Assembly: GCA_028679775.1 (NCBI GenBank)
Contig: JAJRAX010000157.1
Location: 1-10,442, forward strand
Origin: Methanothrix sp.
GTDB taxonomy: Archaea > Halobacteriota > Methanosarcinia > Methanotrichales > Methanotrichaceae
DNA length: 10,442 nucleotides
Direction of reading: 5' to 3'
In this document: piece by piece, positions 1 to 6,633 of the stretch
How positions within the stretch are numbered: position 1 is the first letter of the stretch
How the letters are laid out: each line of letters starts with the position of its first letter
Position numbers and translations under genes: made by a program
The notes under the pieces: model-generated
What the model was told of the DNA's origin: nothing
Seen by the model: the letters and a program-made list of their open reading frames with translations, nothing else
Database searches by the model: none

Positions 1-279
1 AAGCGCCTCTTGGTTACTAAGGATCATCGCATTCCCGTAAAGACTGTGAAGGGAATGGATATCAGGACGGCGGGAGTGCTCTCTGTAGGCGATATTCTCT
101 ACAGTGCCGTCGATTTTGCTCACGATGATCTTTGCGAGCTTCCTAGTGGGGATTCAACCATTCACAGCATAGAGCCCGTAGATCCATCAGGGAGATACGT
201 TTACGATCTGTTCATAAAAGGCGACGATAGCGAAGAAAGCCATACGTTCTTTACTGCAGATGGCCTTCTTGTTCACAAC
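1..279 (+). other. C-terminal part of a mini-intein inserted in NrdD
   Basis: The first 93 visible residues do not resemble NrdD but match the end of a Hint/intein splicing domain. A block-B-like LLVTKDHRIPV (Thr6, His9) comes first, a block-F-like RYVYDLFI follows at about residues 62-69, and FFTADGLLVHN ends at Asn93 with Cys as the +1 extein residue. Penultimate His, terminal Asn and +1 Cys are the residues expected for splicing. Only 84 residues separate the block-B His from the terminal Asn, too few for a LAGLIDADG homing endonuclease, so this is a mini-intein. The N-terminal splice junction and the block-A Cys/Ser lie upstream of the window, so splicing competence cannot be fully assessed. 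Two inteins are known in the M. jannaschii anaerobic ribonucleotide reductase, so inteins in this protein are precedented. Confidence 0.92.
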
Positions 280-2010
280 TGCCAGGATTGGGATCTTCGA
301 TACTTCTTGTACTACGGACTCATGCCTGACGGCCTCGGAACTAAAGCAAGTGTGGCCGGGCCGGCTAAAAAAGCGGAGGTTGCCATACTTCATGCAGTCA
401 AGGCTCTCGGCAGCGCCCAGACCAACTTTGCGGGCGGTCAGGGCTTCTACAACTTCCTGACATTCATCGCTCCCTACTTCGAGAGCAAGAACTACTCCGA
501 GATATTGCAGCTCATGCAGATGTTCGTCTACGAGATGACCCAGATGATGGTCGCACGCGGCGGGCAGCTCGTCTTCTCCTCGGTGCAGCTCACTCCAGGC
601 GTGCCCAAGCTGTGGCGGGACAAGCCTGCGGTTTACGCGGGCCGGGTCTGGAACGGCTCCTCTGACGATGCCCCTCTGAAGACCTATGGCCAGTTCGAGC
701 GCGAGGTCCGTCTGGCCTTCAAGGCCCTCATGGAGGTCATGCTTGCAGGAGACTACTGGGGCAAGCCCTTCAACTTCCCCAAGCCCGAGATCAGCATCGA
801 GCCGGACTTCATGAAGGAGGACGAGGCCTTCAATGCAGCCAATCCAGATCTGCCCACATACCAGGAGCTGTACCTGCTGACGTTCAAGCTGGCAGCCGAG
901 TACGGCACGCCTTACTTCGACAACCAGCTCCCAGCTTACCGTGGCGCAGGCGAAGGAATATCATGTTATCAATGTTGTGCTTATCAATTTGCTGCTACAT
1001 TCGACTCTGACGACCAATTTATGGAAAAATTATACTTCAAAAATGGCAAGCATTTCTCCATGGGATCCTGGCAGGTCGTCTCCCTCAACTGCCCGCGTGC
1101 CGCGTACCTCGCCAGAGGCGACGACGAGCTTCTCTTTGAGTACCTGCGGGAGCTGATGGACACGTCGGTTGAGATCTTCAAGGTCAAGCGCGAGTGGATG
1201 AACCAGATCATCAAGAACCACAGGATGCCCTTCGCCACCCAGCAGCCTAAGGACCCTGTAACGGGCGAGAAGGGCTCTGTCGCCGTGGGCCTGGAGGGTC
1301 TGGTCTACACCATCGGCGTGGTTGGTGTCAACGAGATGGTGCAGTTCCACACCGGAAAGCAGATGCATGAGTCCAGGGATGCCTGGAAGCTGGCTGTGCG
1401 GGCCATGACTGAAATGGAGATCTATGCCAAGAAGCTCTCGGCTCAGCACGGCATGACCATCGCCTTAGCCAGAACTCCGGCTGAGACCACAGCCCAACGT
1501 TTCGCGGTGTCCGACCTGATCCATGAGGAGTTCCGGGACTGCGCCGAGGGCGTGGTCAAGGGCGACATTGCAGCCGTGAAGAAGAACCTGCACAAAACTC
1601 GCGACCTGCCCGTCTACTACACCAACGGCACTCATCTGCCGCCGGGAGCTGACGTGACAATCTTCGAGAGGGCAAAGCACGAGCATGTCTTCTTCCCAAT
1701 TGTTGACGGCGGCAACATCTTCCACATCTTCATGGGCGAGGCCACCCCTGACCCACAGGGCCTGATGGACTTCGGGCTGCGTCTGGCCAGGGAGACCCAG
1801 ATCGGCTATTTCACATTTACCAAGGACATGACTGTGTGCCTTGGCTGCTCTCAGGTTTCAGGAGGTCTGTCCGACCGATGCCCAAGCTGCGGATCGGAGG
1901 ACGTTGACCACATCAGCCGCATCACCGGCTATCTGCAGGCAGTGAGCGGATGGAACAGCGCCAAGCGCCAGGAGCTGAAGGACCGGAAGAGATACAATGA
2001 ACTGGCATAA
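1..2010 (+). CDS. nrdD: Anaerobic (class III) ribonucleoside-triphosphate reductase, 5'-truncated by the window, intein-containing
   Basis: This enzyme reduces ribonucleotides to deoxyribonucleotides under anoxia, using a glycyl radical installed by the NrdG activase. The frame is open at base 1 (first codons read KRLLVTKDH), so the true start lies upstream; 669 residues are visible. Residues 1-93 are the C-terminal part of an intein and the NrdD extein resumes at Cys94 (codon 280-282). Seen in order: an NrdD core segment with GSAQTNFAGGQGF (about 137-149), a conserved Cys cluster SCYQCCAYQF (321-330), a zinc-binding pair CLGC...CPSC (codons 1837-1848 and 1879-1890), and the C-terminal glycyl-radical motif RITGY (640-644, Gly codon 1927-1929) followed by GWNSAKRQELKDR. 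All catalytic C-terminal elements are intact. No nrdG is seen downstream; the next gene has its own promoter. Codons 952-1044 are unusually A/T-ending compared with the rest of the gene. The NrdD family assignment is firm from the radical and zinc motifs; the upstream ATP-cone region cannot be judged. Confidence 0.93.
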   Translation, partial: KRLLVTKDHRIPVKTVKGMDIRTAGVLSVGDILYSAVDFAHDDLCELPSGDSTIHSIEPVDPSGRYVYDLFIKGDDSEESHTFFTADGLLVHNCQDWDLRYFLYYGLMPDGLGTKASVAGPAKKAEVAILHAVKALGSAQTNFAGGQGFYNFLTFIAPYFESKNYSEILQLMQMFVYEMTQMMVARGGQLVFSSVQLTPGVPKLWRDKPAVYAGRVWNGSSDDAPLKTYGQFEREVRLAFKALMEVMLAGDYWGKPFNFPKPEISIEPDFMKEDEAFNAANPDLPTYQELYLLTFKLAAEYGTPYFDNQLPAYRGAGEGISCYQCCAYQFAATFDSDDQFMEKLYFKNGKHFSMGSWQVVSLNCPRAAYLARGDDELLFEYLRELMDTSVEIFKVKREWMNQIIKNHRMPFATQQPKDPVTGEKGSVAVGLEGLVYTIGVVGVNEMVQFHTGKQMHESRDAWKLAVRAMTEMEIYAKKLSAQHGMTIALARTPAETTAQRFAVSDLIHEEFRDCAEGVVKGDIAAVKKNLHKTRDLPVYYTNGTHLPPGADVTIFERAKHEHVFFPIVDGGNIFHIFMGEATPDPQGLMDFGLRLARETQIGYFTFTKDMTVCLGCSQVSGGLSDRCPSCGSEDVDHISRITGYLQAVSGWNSAKRQELKDRKRYNELA

Positions 2011-2024
2011 GCTGATGAGGCTAA

Positions 2025-2038
2025 CGAAAGGTATATAT
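2025..2038 (+). promoter_or_regulatory. Archaeal BRE/TATA promoter of the ferredoxin gene
   Basis: A purine-rich BRE-like CGAAAG (2025-2030) directly precedes a TATATAT box (2032-2038). Archaeal transcripts usually start about 25 nt past the TATA centre, predicting a start near 2058-2062 and a leader of about 30 nt. It lies just 15 nt after the nrdD stop, so the ferredoxin is probably transcribed separately from nrdD. Confidence 0.7.
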
Positions 2039-2056
2039 CAGATATACTTACAGGAA

Positions 2057-2078
2057 GGTTTGCCGTGTGAGGCAAATT
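2057..2078 (+). promoter_or_regulatory. Leader hairpin before the ferredoxin ribosome binding site
   Basis: TTTGCC (2059-2064) and GGCAAA (2071-2076) form a perfect 6-bp stem around a 6-nt loop GTGTGA, extendable by two G-U pairs. It would sit at the very 5' end of the predicted transcript and stops just before the GGAGGAG Shine-Dalgarno (2079-2085). It could be an RNA stem or, as DNA, an operator overlapping the start site. Function is not known. Confidence 0.45.
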
Positions 2079-2091
2079 GGAGGAGATAATA

Positions 2092-2268
2092 ATGCCTGCA
2101 GTTGTTAACAGAGATGAATGCGTAAGCTGTGGAACTTGCGTTGAGGAGTGCCCTGAAGAAGCCATCACATTGGGCGATGATGAAATTGCAGTAGTAAATA
2201 AGGAAAAGTGCACTGAGTGCAAGACTTGCATTGAGGCTTGCCCGTCTGAAGCCATCAGCATGGAATAA
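2092..2268 (+). CDS. 2[4Fe-4S] ferredoxin
   Basis: A 58-residue soluble electron carrier of the clostridial type, the size expected for this family. Two CxxCxxCxxxCP clusters are seen, Cys10/13/16/20 and Cys40/43/46/50, in pseudo-twofold repeats each ending in an acidic EEAI/SEAI segment; together they ligate two [4Fe-4S] clusters. The ATG at 2092 is chosen because a strong GGAGGAG lies 6 nt upstream; an upstream in-frame TTG at 2077 would overlap that site. The gene has its own TATA promoter and a T8 tract just after the stop, so it is probably monocistronic. The physiological partner is not evident. In methanogens such ferredoxins serve CO dehydrogenase/acetyl-CoA synthase, heterodisulfide reductase and other redox enzymes. 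The neighbouring convergent DUF116 gene is a possible but unproven functional link. Confidence 0.95.
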   Translation: MPAVVNRDECVSCGTCVEECPEEAITLGDDEIAVVNKEKCTECKTCIEACPSEAISME

Positions 2269-2285
2269 ACTGCACCATACAGCAC

Positions 2286-2293
2286 TTTTTTTT
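2286..2293 (+). terminator. Oligo-T terminator after the ferredoxin gene
   Basis: A run of eight T begins 18 nt after the ferredoxin stop, followed by further T-rich runs up to about 2310. Archaeal RNA polymerase commonly terminates at such U tracts without needing a hairpin. It lies between convergent genes. Confidence 0.65.
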
Positions 2294-2301
2294 GCATTTT
2301 A

Positions 2302-2979
2302 TCATTTTTCTTCGATGGATTTGTAGAACAGATCCCAATCAAGCTCAGTAGCTACGCAACCTGCTTTGGAGAGCAGCACTCCGCGAGCCGGTATGCCGTG
2401 GCTGTGGCAGAGATCCAGTCCTTCTTTGATCTCCATGTGGCAGCCCACTCCGACGATGGCTCGCGGCCGGTATTTTTTGATCATCCTCTTGTTGAAGCTG
2501 GAGCCGGGCACGATGAAGAACCTATAGCCCATCTCCTCCGCACGTTTCTTGGCCTCTCCCACGCCGCAGCGGCCGCAGTTTATGCATTTTATCCCCTCTG
2601 GCGTGAGCTTAGCGGGACACTCTGTGCTGCGAACGCATTGGGGCATGAATATGGACCTGTCTTTGTAGGGAATCATCAAGAACTTCTTGTTGTTTATGTA
2701 GTTTCTCAGGCGGACGCCGACATCGTTTACAATGGAATCGTCGGCGCGAAAGATCCAGAATAAGGCTATGATTACATTTTCGAGAAGGACGATGCCAAGC
2801 AGCATATACCTGGCTGCAAAAAAGTTGCCGGTCTTAAATGAATAGATAATGAGCAGGGTGACAATTATGGATAGAATCAGGACTGCCACGGCTGAGAGCA
2901 CCACGACCTCGCCCACCAGATAAAAGATCTGGTTTATATACTCGGGAAACATGACGGATCTAGGAAAAACATCCGGCAT
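2302..2979 (-). CDS. DUF116 family Cys-rich membrane-anchored protein
   Basis: A 225-residue protein (from the ATG at 2979) with two hydrophobic N-terminal segments (about 20-46 and 55-77) and a C-terminal cytosolic-type domain. The soluble part carries Cys115, Cys121, CxxCGRC at 132/135/138, and further Cys180 (in GVGCHMEI), Cys191 and Cys208. This matches the DUF116 pattern (MPQCVRSTECPAK, CINCGRCGVG). The Cys spacing suggests iron-sulfur or other metal binding, but the biochemical role of DUF116 is not established. The frame stays open for 85 more codons upstream, but those would run antisense into rps15, so the start is placed at 2979. An alternative is the ATG at 2952 (216 residues, starting MFPEYINQ). 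No convincing Shine-Dalgarno precedes either, consistent with a short leader or leaderless mRNA. It is convergent with the ferredoxin gene and divergent from the rps15 operon. Confidence 0.85.
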   Translation of the reverse strand: MPDVFPRSVMFPEYINQIFYLVGEVVVLSAVAVLILSIIVTLLIIYSFKTGNFFAARYMLLGIVLLENVIIALFWIFRADDSIVNDVGVRLRNYINNKKFLMIPYKDRSIFMPQCVRSTECPAKLTPEGIKCINCGRCGVGEAKKRAEEMGYRFFIVPGSSFNKRMIKKYRPRAIVGVGCHMEIKEGLDLCHSHGIPARGVLLSKAGCVATELDWDLFYKSIEEK

Positions 2980-3076
2980 ATAAATGGGTTGCCTTTTGAG
3001 CGGCGCAAGTTTTTTATCCCACCTGACAATGAGAATTACACCTTCGCCTTTATGAAATTTAATGAGGACTATAAAG
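2977..3076. promoter_or_regulatory. Divergent promoter region between DUF116 and rps15
   Basis: This gap of about 100 bp must carry both promoters. For the + strand, an AT-rich TTTTTTAT (3010-3017) is the best TATA candidate, giving a leader of roughly 40 nt that includes the GAGG (3064-3067) nine nt before the rps15 ATG. For the - strand, the same tract reads ATAAAAAA and a second candidate TTTATAT abuts the DUF116 ATG. The shared AT tract could serve both directions. Individual boxes are uncertain. Confidence 0.4.
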
Positions 3077-3532
3077 ATGGCTAAGATGCATAGCAGAAAG
3101 AAGGGTTCCTCCCGATCCCGACCACCCGCAGTGTCCAAAATACCTGCCTGGTCTGACGTATCCAAAGAGGAGCTGGAAAAGACGATCATGAAGCTGCACG
3201 AGAGTGGAATGGCCCCCAGTCGCATTGGCCTCACGCTCCGAGATCAATACGGTGTTCCCAGCATCAAGCTGGTCCTGGGCAAAAATGTCACAGGCTTCCT
3301 AAAGGAGAACAAGGTTCTGCCCGACATCCCGGAGGATCTCACCAATCTGATGAGAAAGGCTCTGCATGTCAGGAAGCATATCAGCGCCAACAAGAAGGAC
3401 GTCCACAACAAGAGATCACTGCAGCTCACAGAGAACAAGGTGCGAAGACTGGTCAAATACTATCATGACTCCGGACGACTGGCGCCGGAATGGACTTACT
3501 CGCCGGAGACGGCTGAGATTCTCATCTCATGA
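3077..3532 (+). CDS. rps15: Small-subunit ribosomal protein S15 (archaeal uS15)
   Basis: A 151-residue protein of the archaeal/eukaryotic S15 (uS15) type, which binds 16S rRNA in the platform of the 30S subunit. The archaeal N-terminal extension MAKMHSRKKGSS is followed by the helical S15 core: SRIGLTLRDQYGVPSIK at about 48-64, VRKHISANKKDVHNKRSL at about 99-116, then RLVKYYHDSGRLAPEW. Length and both ends match the family. The ATG at 3077 is preferred over an in-frame ATG at 3062 because the family begins MAKMH and a GAGG lies nine nt upstream. It is the first gene of a four-gene operon; its TGA overlaps the next ATG (ATGA), indicating translational coupling. Confidence 0.97.
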   Translation: MAKMHSRKKGSSRSRPPAVSKIPAWSDVSKEELEKTIMKLHESGMAPSRIGLTLRDQYGVPSIKLVLGKNVTGFLKENKVLPDIPEDLTNLMRKALHVRKHISANKKDVHNKRSLQLTENKVRRLVKYYHDSGRLAPEWTYSPETAEILIS

Positions 3533-4869
3533 AGCGGCTGGATAAAGCTGCAGAGGCTATAGCAAGGTCGATATTGCATTGCGACAGCATGCGTGTGATC
3601 TCACATAACGACGCAGACGGGATCACCTCCGCAGGGCTGATCTGCAATGCCCTCTTGCGTGCAGGGATACCTTTTCAGGCTACTTTGTTAAACCGCCTGG
3701 ACGATTCTGTCTTTGCCGGGCTGGAGGGTCCTGTCGTGTTCTGCGATATGGGCAGCGGCAAGCCTGAGATCATATCCCGCGTCAAGGATGACTGTTTTGT
3801 TCTGGACCACCACCGGCCTGTGGGCACTCTCGCCTGCATGCACCTCAACCCTCATCTCTACGGAATAGATGGAGCCTTCGAGCTATCTGCGTCGGGTACC
3901 GTTTATTCGGTGGTGCGTCACATGGGCGAGAACTCCGATCTGGCCGGCCTGGCGCTGGTTGGAGCTATGGGCGACCGGCAGGGCATGATCGGCGCCAACA
4001 AGGCCATTTTGGCAGAAGCAGTGGCCTCCGGAGCGGTTGAGGTTAAGGCTGGCCTGATGATGTCGATGGACGGTCCGGCTGAGGAGGTATTCTCCAGTAT
4101 CATCGAGCCGCTCTTGGACTTTGTCGGCGATCCTGAGAAAACCCGACGGTTCCTGGATGATCTGAAGATCACCGGCAATGTAGAGAGCCTTGGTGGAGAA
4201 GATCTGGCGAGGCTATGTACCGCCATCACACTGAAGCTGCTCATGCAGGGCAGCTTTGCAGCCGATTCCATCATTGGAGAGGCCATACGCCTCAAGCACG
4301 AGGTGGTGGAGAACTCGTTAGAGATGGTGCAGTTGCTCAATGCCTGCGGCAACAGAGATGTTCCTGGATTGGGACTGACACTGTGCCTGCGCGACGGCGG
4401 GTCCCTGGACCAGGCCCGGAAGATGGCGGCGGAATACAAGGGCCACATCATCCGCGAGATTGGCGTCTTGCGAGAGCAGAATAAGGTGATGAAGAACATT
4501 CGCTTCCTGCAGCTTGAGAATGGTGAGGCGGGGGCGGTTGTTTCTGGTCTGGGAATCCGGTATCTTTACACCGATCTACCTCTCATCACACTCAACCACA
4601 AAGACGACATGGTAAAGATATCGGCGCGGGGCAACAAGTTGCTCATTTCGCGGGGTCTTGACCTTTCCATTGCCCTTCGAAAGGCTGCCGGGGCCGTGGG
4701 CGGCGCGGGCGGGGGACATACCATCGCCAGTGGCGCTTCCATTCCCCCTGGGACCGAAGAACGGTTCCTGACAGTCCTGGACGAGATTGTGGGCGAGCAA
4801 ATGCACGGCTCAGAGGAAGAGCTGGCGCCCACAGCGCCCACATCATCTTCTGGCGAGGACTGCACATGA
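3529..4869 (+). CDS. RecJ-like DHH-family single-strand nuclease (GAN/RecJ type)
   Basis: A 446-residue DHH-superfamily phosphoesterase. Motif I is HNDADG (26-31, Asp28 and Asp30), motif II has Asp73 (VVFCDMG), motif III is DHH at 93-95 with the following RPVG, and motif IV has Asp149 in GAMGDRQG. These are the Mn-binding residues of RecJ-type nucleases. The C-terminal DHHA1 domain ends with GGGHTIASGASIP (394-406), the nucleic-acid binding loop. Archaeal members act as single-strand 5'-3' exonucleases (GAN, associated with GINS and the replisome) or have RNA-directed roles, and the exact substrate cannot be read from sequence. It overlaps rps15 by ATGA with no clear ribosome site of its own, so it is probably translated by coupling. 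The last 25 or so residues are low-complexity (Glu/Ala/Thr/Ser) and likely disordered. Confidence 0.92.
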   Translation: MKRLDKAAEAIARSILHCDSMRVISHNDADGITSAGLICNALLRAGIPFQATLLNRLDDSVFAGLEGPVVFCDMGSGKPEIISRVKDDCFVLDHHRPVGTLACMHLNPHLYGIDGAFELSASGTVYSVVRHMGENSDLAGLALVGAMGDRQGMIGANKAILAEAVASGAVEVKAGLMMSMDGPAEEVFSSIIEPLLDFVGDPEKTRRFLDDLKITGNVESLGGEDLARLCTAITLKLLMQGSFAADSIIGEAIRLKHEVVENSLEMVQLLNACGNRDVPGLGLTLCLRDGGSLDQARKMAAEYKGHIIREIGVLREQNKVMKNIRFLQLENGEAGAVVSGLGIRYLYTDLPLITLNHKDDMVKISARGNKLLISRGLDLSIALRKAAGAVGGAGGGHTIASGASIPPGTEERFLTVLDEIVGEQMHGSEEELAPTAPTSSSGEDCT

Positions 4870-5087
4870 TCCGGGCTCGTCTGGTTTTTTGGGGGGAAGA
4901 GGCCGGAATAGCGGCCAGGGCAATAGAGCCCGACAATCTTCCCAACATGAGCCTTGTGGCGGACGTCGATCATCTTTCCCTCTCATTCTCCAATGAGAAG
5001 ATAGGCACTCTGCTCTCAACGGTAGACGATCTGCTGATGAACATTAAAATAGCGGAAGAGACATTGACTTCTTCGGAGGATAGATGA
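4866..5087 (+). CDS. pcc1: KEOPS complex subunit Pcc1
   Basis: A 73-residue protein with the Pcc1 signature: an EPDN motif (21-24), alternating beta-strand residues, and the C-terminal [14 protein letters not shown] helix (52-65). Pcc1 is the dimerisation subunit of KEOPS, which together with Kae1, Bud32 and Cgi121 makes the t6A37 modification of ANN-decoding tRNAs from threonylcarbamoyl-AMP supplied by Sua5/TsaC. The ATG overlaps the nuclease stop (ATGA) and has GAGGA at 4855-4859, six nt upstream. The C-terminus overlaps the serS start in the same way. Genes of this size are often missed, but the motif and the neighbourhood (archaeal Pcc1 genes commonly lie next to RecJ-like and ribosomal protein genes) support the call. 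Other KEOPS genes are not in the window. Confidence 0.9.
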   Translation: MIRARLVFWGEEAGIAARAIEPDNLPNMSLVADVDHLSLSFSNEKIGTLLSTVDDLLMNIKIAEETLTSSEDR

Positions 5088-6586
5088 GATTTCATTTAGA
5101 GGCAAGCTTCAGGCTGAGTGCAGATGCCTGCAAAGCTGAAGCTGCCGTTTCCGACTTCTTTGCAAAAGCTGGCCCTATTTTAGAAAAAGGTGCGCCTGAG
5201 GGCCAGGGCGCAAAGGTGACAGAGTGGAAGCTGGCCGGCAACAGGATCGATCTGGTCATCGACAGCGATCGGTTCGTGCGGGCCCATGATGCACTGCTCC
5301 GGCTGCGCCGGCCTCTCTCTGAGCTATTGGGAAAGCAGTTCCGAATTGGCGTGCGCGGTCTGGACGTGAACAAGTTCGAGATCGAGGTCGAGTCTGAGAG
5401 GGGAATCGAGCATAAGATCCCCTACGTCCGTGAGATCAGATTTGAGGGTGGCAGGCTCTATCTGTCTTTGGACGTGGGCAAGAGCGGCACTCTCGGCCAG
5501 GCGGAGATAGAAAACCGCATACCTGACAGGATCATCAGCCTTCTCGAGGACAAGCTGCAGAAGAGCTACGGCGGCAAGACCGAGCACTGGGAGCTTCTCT
5601 GGGAGAGCGCCGCACGCGAGCCCAAGTTCATCCGTGATCCTACGGAGGAGATGCAGAAAGCAGGCTGGATCAAACATGGATCGAGCCGCGGCCAGTGGAT
5701 CTACGGGCCTGAAGCCACCCACGTCTTCCGCACCTTCGAAAAGATCGTTCTCGCGGAGATCATCGAGCCTTTGGGCTACAGTGAGATGATATTTCCAAAG
5801 CTGGACACCTGGGACGTCTGGAAGAAGAGCGGTCACGCTCAGGGCGTCTATCCTGAGATCTACTTCGTTTGTCCGCCCAAGACTCGCGATCCTGCATTCT
5901 GGGAAGAGGTCATGGATTACTACAAGGTCACCCATGAGGTTCCTCTCGACCTGGTCAAGGAGAAGATCGATGTTCCGATCGGCGGGATGTGTTATGCCCA
6001 GTGCCCCACCTTCTGGGGATTTCTGCAGGGAATGACTTTGCCGAATGCAGAGCTTCCGATCACCGTCTTCGACAGGTCCGGCACCAGTCACCGCTACGAG
6101 TCTGGTGGCATCCACGGCATCGAGCGAGTTGACGAGTTCCACAGAATCGAGATCGTGTGGCTAGGCACCCGTGAGCAGGTCCTGGAACAGGCTGAGAAGC
6201 TGAAGGTCTGCTACAAGCACATCTTCGAGGACATACTGGAGCTGACATGGCGAACTGCCTGGGTTACCCCCTGGTTCATGGCCCAGGAGGGAAAGACAGG
6301 TCTCGCCGAGATGTCGGGAGCCGGCACAGTTGACTATGAGGCGGTTTTGCCCTACAACGGAAACTGGATCGAGTTCCAGAACCTGTCAGTCAACGGCGAG
6401 AAGTACCCCAAGGGCTTTACAGTCAAGGCCCAGTCGGCAGAGTCGCTCTGGTCCGGGTGCAGCGGCGTGGGCCTGGAGAGATGGGCCTCGGCCTTCTTGA
6501 GCCAGAAGGGGCTCGACCCGGCCAACTGGCCTACTGCATTCAGGAAGCACTTCGGAGAGATGCCCAAAGGGATCAGGTTCCTCTGA
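5084..6586 (+). CDS. serS2: Methanogen-type seryl-tRNA synthetase (type 2)
   Basis: A 500-residue class II aminoacyl-tRNA synthetase charging tRNA-Ser (and tRNA-Sec where present). It belongs to the rare zinc-dependent form, not the usual bacterial/eukaryotic SerRS: it has the long alpha/beta tRNA-binding N-terminal domain (about 1-165) instead of a coiled-coil arm. Cys307 (in GMCYAQCP), Glu356 (in HRIEIVW) and Cys459 (in WSGCSG) fit the Cys/Glu/Cys zinc ligands described for the Methanosarcina barkeri enzyme (about 502 residues). Class II motif 2 (HRYESGG, about 336-342) and motif 3 (GVGLERW, 461-467) are present. The start overlaps pcc1 by ATGA and has a strong GGAGGA three nt upstream (5075-5080). 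It is the last gene of the operon and is followed by a T7 tract. This enzyme type is found in methanogens and supports the organism call. Confidence 0.96.
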   Translation: MRFHLEASFRLSADACKAEAAVSDFFAKAGPILEKGAPEGQGAKVTEWKLAGNRIDLVIDSDRFVRAHDALLRLRRPLSELLGKQFRIGVRGLDVNKFEIEVESERGIEHKIPYVREIRFEGGRLYLSLDVGKSGTLGQAEIENRIPDRIISLLEDKLQKSYGGKTEHWELLWESAAREPKFIRDPTEEMQKAGWIKHGSSRGQWIYGPEATHVFRTFEKIVLAEIIEPLGYSEMIFPKLDTWDVWKKSGHAQGVYPEIYFVCPPKTRDPAFWEEVMDYYKVTHEVPLDLVKEKIDVPIGGMCYAQCPTFWGFLQGMTLPNAELPITVFDRSGTSHRYESGGIHGIERVDEFHRIEIVWLGTREQVLEQAEKLKVCYKHIFEDILELTWRTAWVTPWFMAQEGKTGLAEMSGAGTVDYEAVLPYNGNWIEFQNLSVNGEKYPKGFTVKAQSAESLWSGCSGVGLERWASAFLSQKGLDPANWPTAFRKHFGEMPKGIRFL

Positions 6587-6593
6587 TCCTTAA

Positions 6594-6600
6594 TTTTTTT
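6594..6600 (+). terminator. Oligo-T terminator of the rps15-serS operon
   Basis: TTTTTTT starts eight nt after the serS2 stop, followed by more T-rich sequence. No hairpin precedes it, as is usual for archaeal U-tract termination. Confidence 0.6.
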
Positions 6601-6633
6601 CCGCAATTTTCAAGTACTATTATTATCCATTAT

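Noticed and set aside
1..279. The possibility that residues 1-93 belong to a Hedgehog-like or bacterial Hint toxin domain rather than an intein
   Set aside because: The sequence runs in frame into NrdD through HN|C, exactly as an intein C-terminal splice site should, and the downstream NrdD body is intact.
1030..1449. Antisense open frame of 139 codons inside nrdD
   Set aside because: Composition mirrors nrdD codons; no motif, promoter or Shine-Dalgarno. Similar shadow frames opposite the RecJ-like gene, nadK and the phosphatase were dismissed for the same reason.
3062..3076. An upstream in-frame ATG for S15 (MRTIKMAKMH)
   Set aside because: It would place the GAGG ribosome site inside the gene; archaeal S15 proteins begin MAKMH.
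2980..3234. An 85-residue N-terminal extension of the DUF116 frame
   Set aside because: It would run antisense through the start of rps15, is unlike DUF116 family N-termini, and the remaining 225 residues already have the family's usual length and two membrane segments.
5324..6142. A 272-codon open frame on the minus strand opposite serS2
   Set aside because: It is the complement of a strongly conserved synthetase, has no recognisable domain or ribosome site, and arises from the G/C-ending codon bias of serS2.
6457..6633. Upstream extension of the secreted protein's frame into serS2
   Set aside because: The stretch lies in another frame of serS2 and would bury the signal peptide inside the protein.
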